A DNA stretch of 64,000 nucleotides from Sanguibacter sp. HDW7 (GTDB taxonomy: Bacteria; Actinomycetota; Actinomycetes; Actinomycetales; Cellulomonadaceae), in contig NZ_CP049862.1 in the NCBI RefSeq assembly GCF_011300875.1, positions 2,294,001-2,358,000 on the forward strand, in the 5' to 3' direction. This document shows, piece by piece, positions 60,148-64,000 of the stretch. Below the pieces are notes generated by a model. That model did no database searches and was not told the origin of the DNA. It was given only the letters and a program-made list of their open reading frames with translations. A program made the position numbers and the translations under genes. Each line of letters starts with the position of its first letter. Position 1 is the first letter of the stretch.

Positions 60148-62865
60148 TCATCTCTCCCCCTCGGCGAGGGGCGCGCCGTCGCGCGCCCGATGGTCGCCGT
60201 CGCGCGCGGCGAGGGCGGTGACGACGGCCGTCGCCACCGCCACCGCGGCGACGACTAAGCCGAGCGCCAGCAGGTCGACGCGCAGCGGAACCTCGCGCGC
60301 GCCGAGGAAGGTCGGCAGGTCGACGATCTCGACGGCGAGGACCGCGAGCCCCCCACCGAGGAGCAACCCGACGAGCACGCCGGGGACGACCCAGCCGGCA
60401 AGCTCGGCGGCGACCGCGGCACGTACGTCGCGCCGAGGCGCCCCGAGCCCGCGCAGGGTCGCCAGGGTGCGTCGTCTCGCGGGCGCCGCAGCCGCGAGCG
60501 CGGCCCCGAGCGCGGCGAGGACGCCCAGCACCGCGACGGCGGCACCGACGACGACACCGCGTTCGAGCCAGGCGACGGTCGGATCGGCAAGCCTCGCGTC
60601 CCTCACCGGCGCGAACGAACGGACGTCGTTCGTGCCGACGAGCGCAGCGATCTGTGCGCCGAGCTCGGTGACGGCCGCCGCGTCGAGCGAGTCGTCGACA
60701 TCGACGAGGAGCACCGCGGGCGCGCTCCTCGTCACGCCCCGCGCCGCGAGCGCCGACGCGTCGACGAGGAACCAGCGCGAGGAACGGCCCAGGCCCGGCA
60801 CGACGTCGGCCGAACCCACGTCGTCGACGGCGACCTCGACGCCCGCGACACGGAGCGACAGGGGCCCCTGGCCACCGATCTCCTCCCGGACCGCGGTCGA
60901 GACGAGAGCAGGCAGAGGGCCGTCGCCGGTCGCTCCGAGCCCGGTCGGCAGGACGTGGCGGTGCGACGCCGCGTCGAGCCGGGCGAGGCGCGCGACATCG
61001 ACCGCGAGCAGCTCGACGCCAGTGCGCGAGGCTCCGCTGACGGCGTCGACGGGTGAGAGGACCTCGGCAGCCACCGCGAGACGCACACCGTCGACGGCCT
61101 CGACGCGAGCGACGACCTCCGGGGTCATCGTCGGCCCCGAGAGTCGGAGGTCCGCTCCTGTCGCCTCCCAGGCGCCGAGGTCGGCGCCCGCGCGCACCGT
61201 CGAGAGAAGCGCGGTCGACTGCGCGACCACACCGGTCCCGACGACGAGGGCGAGGATCCCGGCGACGACTCCCGGACGTCCCCGCGCCGCCCGCGCCAGG
61301 CCGACGAGCGCCCCCGGGCCAGGTCGGCGCCTGGCGGCCGCGACGAGAGCACCGAGGGCAGGCCGCACGAGCCCGACGACGAGCACAGCGGTCGCTGCTG
61401 CGACGAGCGCGGGCAGCGCGACGACGAGCGGGTCGGCCGGATCGAGTCTCGCGGTGAGCGCGAGCCACGTCACGACCGCCGCTGCGAGGACGAGCGTGAC
61501 CGCTCCGGTGCGCCGCAGCGCGCGTGCGAGGCGCCCGTGCGAGGCCATCGCGCGCGGCGGCGCGACGAGTGCCGCGGCGAGCACGCCCGGGACCGCTGCG
61601 ACGATCGCGGGACCGACGAGATCGCCGGGAACGCCCGGCCCCACCCGATCACCCATGACCTGGACGAGGAGGACACCGAGTGCTGCGGCAGGGATCGACA
61701 GCAGCCACGTCTGCAGCGCAGCGAGCGCTCGCACCTGCAGGCCGGAGCCACCGCGCGCCCGCACGAGCGCAAGGTCGTCGCGACGCCGCGCGGCCAGCAC
61801 CTGCGTCCCGACGCCGAGCGCGAGCGCGAGCGCGGCGAGCGGTCCCGCCAGCGCGAACGCCCCGAGCGTGCGTGCGGTGAGGACGTCGCTCACCGCACCG
61901 TCCAGGAGCTCGGGCATCCCGGTGGAGAAGCGGACCCCGCCGAGGACATCGGTGCCGTCGGCGGCGGCCGCACGTAGCTGGGCGGCCACCGTCGTCGGGT
62001 CGTCGATGTCCGCGCCTCCGACGGGGAACCAGATGTCGAGCGTCGGTCGCGCGGCCTCCGCCAGCAGCAGGCCCGGGTCGATGATGCCCAGGACGCGGAC
62101 CGTCGTGCCCTTGTCCGGGTCAGCGTCGACGAACGGGCCGACGCCCACGGGAGTGTGGAGCCAGTAGCCGTCGGACGGGTCGAGCACCTCGTAGGTGCCG
62201 ACGAGGACGTAGCCGTCGCCACGCACCGTCGCGCCACGGACCTCACCGACGGACCAGCCGAGGCGGGCCGCGCCCGTCGCGGAGACGAGGACCTCTGCCG
62301 GGACGGGAGGCGCGTCGGGATGCCGCGGCAGCTCCGAGGCCTCGGCGGGTGCCCGCCCCTCGACGATGCGGACGCGCTCGAGAAAGCCTGGGGCTGCAGC
62401 GGGGACGATCTCGGGGAACGCCACGTCGGATCCCGCGCCTTCACGCACGGGGTCGAGGGGGTCGGTCGCGTCCGCGAGCCGCACCTGGGGCTCCCCGACC
62501 GTGGCGCGGGCCTGCTCGGGGATGCGGTCGCGCAGGCCCAGGAGGTGTGCCTGAACCGGCCCGAGGGTCCGCTGCATGCTGCCCTCGAGACCGGGGGCCT
62601 CGGCGGCATCCGGCACCCACAACGACGTGCGAACCACGAGATCGCGCCCCAGCGCCGACGACGTCCCGACGCGTGCGCCGACGACCTCCGACTCCATCGA
62701 CGCGATGCCCCGCGGCCACAGCGCGAGCACCGACGAGCCGAGGAGCACGACGACGGCGACGACCGCCCCGGCGGTGAGACGGTACGCGAGCGAGCGCCCG
62801 AGGACCGCCCGCCGCACCCGGACCGGCTCCTGCGGCGCGCTCGACTCCCGGGACAGGCTCGTCAT
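60148..62865 (-). CDS. FtsX-like ABC permease (duplicated, 905 residues)
   Basis: Large permease with an N-terminal membrane helix (about 25-52; AVVAVVVLLGSSVLAL), a ~270-residue extracytoplasmic domain, three helices and a cytoplasmic loop (LGVGTQVLAARRRDDLALV), a second repeat with its own extracytoplasmic domain, and a last group of helices. The internal duplication (two four-helix FtsX units) is typical of large MacB-like permeases in actinobacteria. The substrate is unknown. It overlaps the next permease by 4 bp (62862-62865), and an ATPase gene starts 40 bp downstream. Confidence 0.9.
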   Translation of the reverse strand: MTSLSRESSAPQEPVRVRRAVLGRSLAYRLTAGAVVAVVVLLGSSVLALWPRGIASMESEVVGARVGTSSALGRDLVVRTSLWVPDAAEAPGLEGSMQRTLGPVQAHLLGLRDRIPEQARATVGEPQVRLADATDPLDPVREGAGSDVAFPEIVPAAAPGFLERVRIVEGRAPAEASELPRHPDAPPVPAEVLVSATGAARLGWSVGEVRGATVRGDGYVLVGTYEVLDPSDGYWLHTPVGVGPFVDADPDKGTTVRVLGIIDPGLLLAEAARPTLDIWFPVGGADIDDPTTVAAQLRAAAADGTDVLGGVRFSTGMPELLDGAVSDVLTARTLGAFALAGPLAALALALGVGTQVLAARRRDDLALVRARGGSGLQVRALAALQTWLLSIPAAALGVLLVQVMGDRVGPGVPGDLVGPAIVAAVPGVLAAALVAPPRAMASHGRLARALRRTGAVTLVLAAAVVTWLALTARLDPADPLVVALPALVAAATAVLVVGLVRPALGALVAAARRRPGPGALVGLARAARGRPGVVAGILALVVGTGVVAQSTALLSTVRAGADLGAWEATGADLRLSGPTMTPEVVARVEAVDGVRLAVAAEVLSPVDAVSGASRTGVELLAVDVARLARLDAASHRHVLPTGLGATGDGPLPALVSTAVREEIGGQGPLSLRVAGVEVAVDDVGSADVVPGLGRSSRWFLVDASALAARGVTRSAPAVLLVDVDDSLDAAAVTELGAQIAALVGTNDVRSFAPVRDARLADPTVAWLERGVVVGAAVAVLGVLAALGAALAAAAPARRRTLATLRGLGAPRRDVRAAVAAELAGWVVPGVLVGLLLGGGLAVLAVEIVDLPTFLGAREVPLRVDLLALGLVVAAVAVATAVVTALAARDGDHRARDGAPLAEGER

Positions 62866-64000
62866 GCCGACACCTCCCTGAGGTCACGGTCGGCCGCCTG
62901 CCCGACGACGGTCCGTGCGTAAGCAGCGAGGATGCCTGCTGCGCCCGCCACGAGAAGGACGAGTCCCACGACGACCGGCAGCGGATCGAGCGCGACGCTG
63001 CCCGCGCCCGTCGATCCTGTCCCGGCGTTGACGAGCAACGGGGTCGCGACCCGCGCCATGACGAGACCGACGGCCGCACCGAGGACCGTCCCGGAACCCA
63101 GCACCCAGCACAGCTCGACGACGCGCGACCGCGCCTGCCGACGGGGTTCGAGCCCGAGCGCCCGCAGCGCGACAGTCTCCCCCTCGCGGGACGTGACCTG
63201 TGCCCTCGTCGTCGAGAGGAGTCCTGCCAGGGCGAGCAGCACCGCGGCGACACTCGCGGTGAGGAAGGCCGCCGCGACGCCGGCTCCGCGGGGCGCGCTC
63301 ACGGTGGCGACCGCGTCGGCGGACACCGACCACGTGCCGTCGGACACGAGCCGTTCGGCGAGGGACCGGGCCGCCCCGGGCGCGCCCGCAGCGTCGGCGG
63401 CCGTGCGCAGCCACACCTCCTCCGACCGCAGCACCGCGGCACCCATCGCCGCTTGGACCCCACGAAGTGCGTCGGCGTCGACCGCCACCGCGGGAGACTC
63501 GACGCCCGGCAGCCGGTCGCGGATCTCGGTCACCACGACGTCGACGTTGATCCCTGCGACCGTGAGGGGCATCTTGCTGCCGACCGCGAGGTCGAACGCC
63601 CGGGCGAGCGTCTCGTCGACAACGCCGGGCAGCCGCGCCGCCCCCTCGGCCACGGGTGCGACCCACGTGCCCGTCGTCCCGGAGACGAGCCGTCCCGCGG
63701 TCGGGAGGTCGACGCCGCTCTTGGACAGCTCCCACACGGGCGGGCCCACCGGCCCCTCGGCCCCGGAGACGTCACCGACCTCGATCGTGACGACGTGGCC
63801 CCCGTCAAAGACCTGCGTGTACGTGCGCGACCCGTCGGACAGGACCTCATCGACCGTGACCGAGAGGGACACGACCATCCATGTGCCGGGAAGGTCGGTG
63901 CTCACCGTGAGCATCCCGGTCGATCCGGGTCCCTCGGCATCGAGCTCGACGCTCGAGCCGCGGGCCAGCGCGAAGCGTCCCTCGTCGTCGACCAGCCAGG
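62862..64000 (-). CDS. FtsX-like ABC permease (5' end cut off)
   Basis: The C-terminal 379 codons of a second FtsX-family permease; the frame runs open through the right edge. The visible part has an extracytoplasmic domain (GAAVLRSEEVWLRTAADAAG), then four helices (AAFLTASVAAVLLALAGLL first; SGTVLGAAVGLVMARVATPLL; VVVGLVLLVAGAAGILAAYA) with the cytoplasmic coupling segment EGETVALRALGLEPRRQARSR. It is probably the first gene of the exporter operon (permease-permease-ATPase-ATPase). The start is not in the window. Confidence 0.88.
   Translation of the reverse strand, partial: WLVDDEGRFALARGSSVELDAEGPGSTGMLTVSTDLPGTWMVVSLSVTVDEVLSDGSRTYTQVFDGGHVVTIEVGDVSGAEGPVGPPVWELSKSGVDLPTAGRLVSGTTGTWVAPVAEGAARLPGVVDETLARAFDLAVGSKMPLTVAGINVDVVVTEIRDRLPGVESPAVAVDADALRGVQAAMGAAVLRSEEVWLRTAADAAGAPGAARSLAERLVSDGTWSVSADAVATVSAPRGAGVAAAFLTASVAAVLLALAGLLSTTRAQVTSREGETVALRALGLEPRRQARSRVVELCWVLGSGTVLGAAVGLVMARVATPLLVNAGTGSTGAGSVALDPLPVVVGLVLLVAGAAGILAAYARTVVGQAADRDLREVSA

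Overview
The window is about 72% GC and has actinobacterial signatures: a mycothiol biosynthesis deacetylase (MshB), a PimB-type mannosyltransferase, a fused 2-oxoglutarate decarboxylase/dehydrogenase of the Kgd type, the 24-residue ribosomal protein bL37, and several genes with leaderless-type promoters. Gene content and order suggest a Micrococcales bacterium near Cellulomonas or Sanguibacter; the genus is inference. It is chromosomal and mostly core. No phage, transposon, plasmid or CRISPR was found.

1-17 kb, nearly all minus strand. Read in the direction of transcription this is argS-lysA-hom-thrC-thrB (arginyl-tRNA, lysine and threonine supply), then rho, a broken DUF3592 membrane gene, a PimB-like glycosyltransferase, a secreted cutinase-like hydrolase with an extra C-terminal domain, and rpmE-prfA-prmC-sua5-wecA (translation termination, tRNA t6A modification and cell-envelope glycan initiation). 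Most junctions are 4-bp overlaps.

17-31 kb, mostly plus strand. It holds a FadR/GntR regulator, tRNA-Arg(CCG) with a tight terminator, an orphan gene, an APC permease and the bifunctional aldehyde-alcohol dehydrogenase adhE. On the minus strand are a VanY-type D,D-carboxypeptidase and two tandem DUF21/CBS proteins. An OmpR/HisKA two-component pair and an ABC-2 exporter with an 8+8 bp palindrome just upstream follow on the plus strand.

31-41 kb, central carbon. It has kgd and gltA (citrate synthase), each with a CRP/GlxR-type 16-mer upstream. Between them are an aldo/keto reductase, an SGNH-fold protein without its catalytic residues, a solitary PilT ATPase and bL37. dapC (lysine biosynthesis) follows gltA.

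41-50 kb, sulfur. The operon sulfite reductase-cysH-cysD-cysN is followed by a fused siroheme synthase (cysG). Intergenic inverted repeats sharing CGAGATAG tips lie on both sides of the operon. A ketopantoate-reductase-like gene, a seven-iron ferredoxin (fdxA) and a small stand-alone SH3-like protein follow.

50-64 kb, minus strand. It holds pheA-tyrA (phenylalanine/tyrosine) behind an uncharacterised ACT-domain protein, a VanW-family wall protein, mshB with a small membrane protein, typA, and an ABC exporter operon of two FtsX-type permeases and two ATPases. One of these ATPases carries an AbrB-like C-terminal hairpin. The permease at the right edge and wecA at the left edge are cut by the window.

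No wholly new system is evident. The features most likely to be undescribed are the CGAGATAG palindromes, the operator of the ABC-2 exporter, the AbrB-tailed ATPase, the ACT-only neighbour of pheA, the SGNH pseudoenzyme and the orphan gene behind tRNA-Arg.
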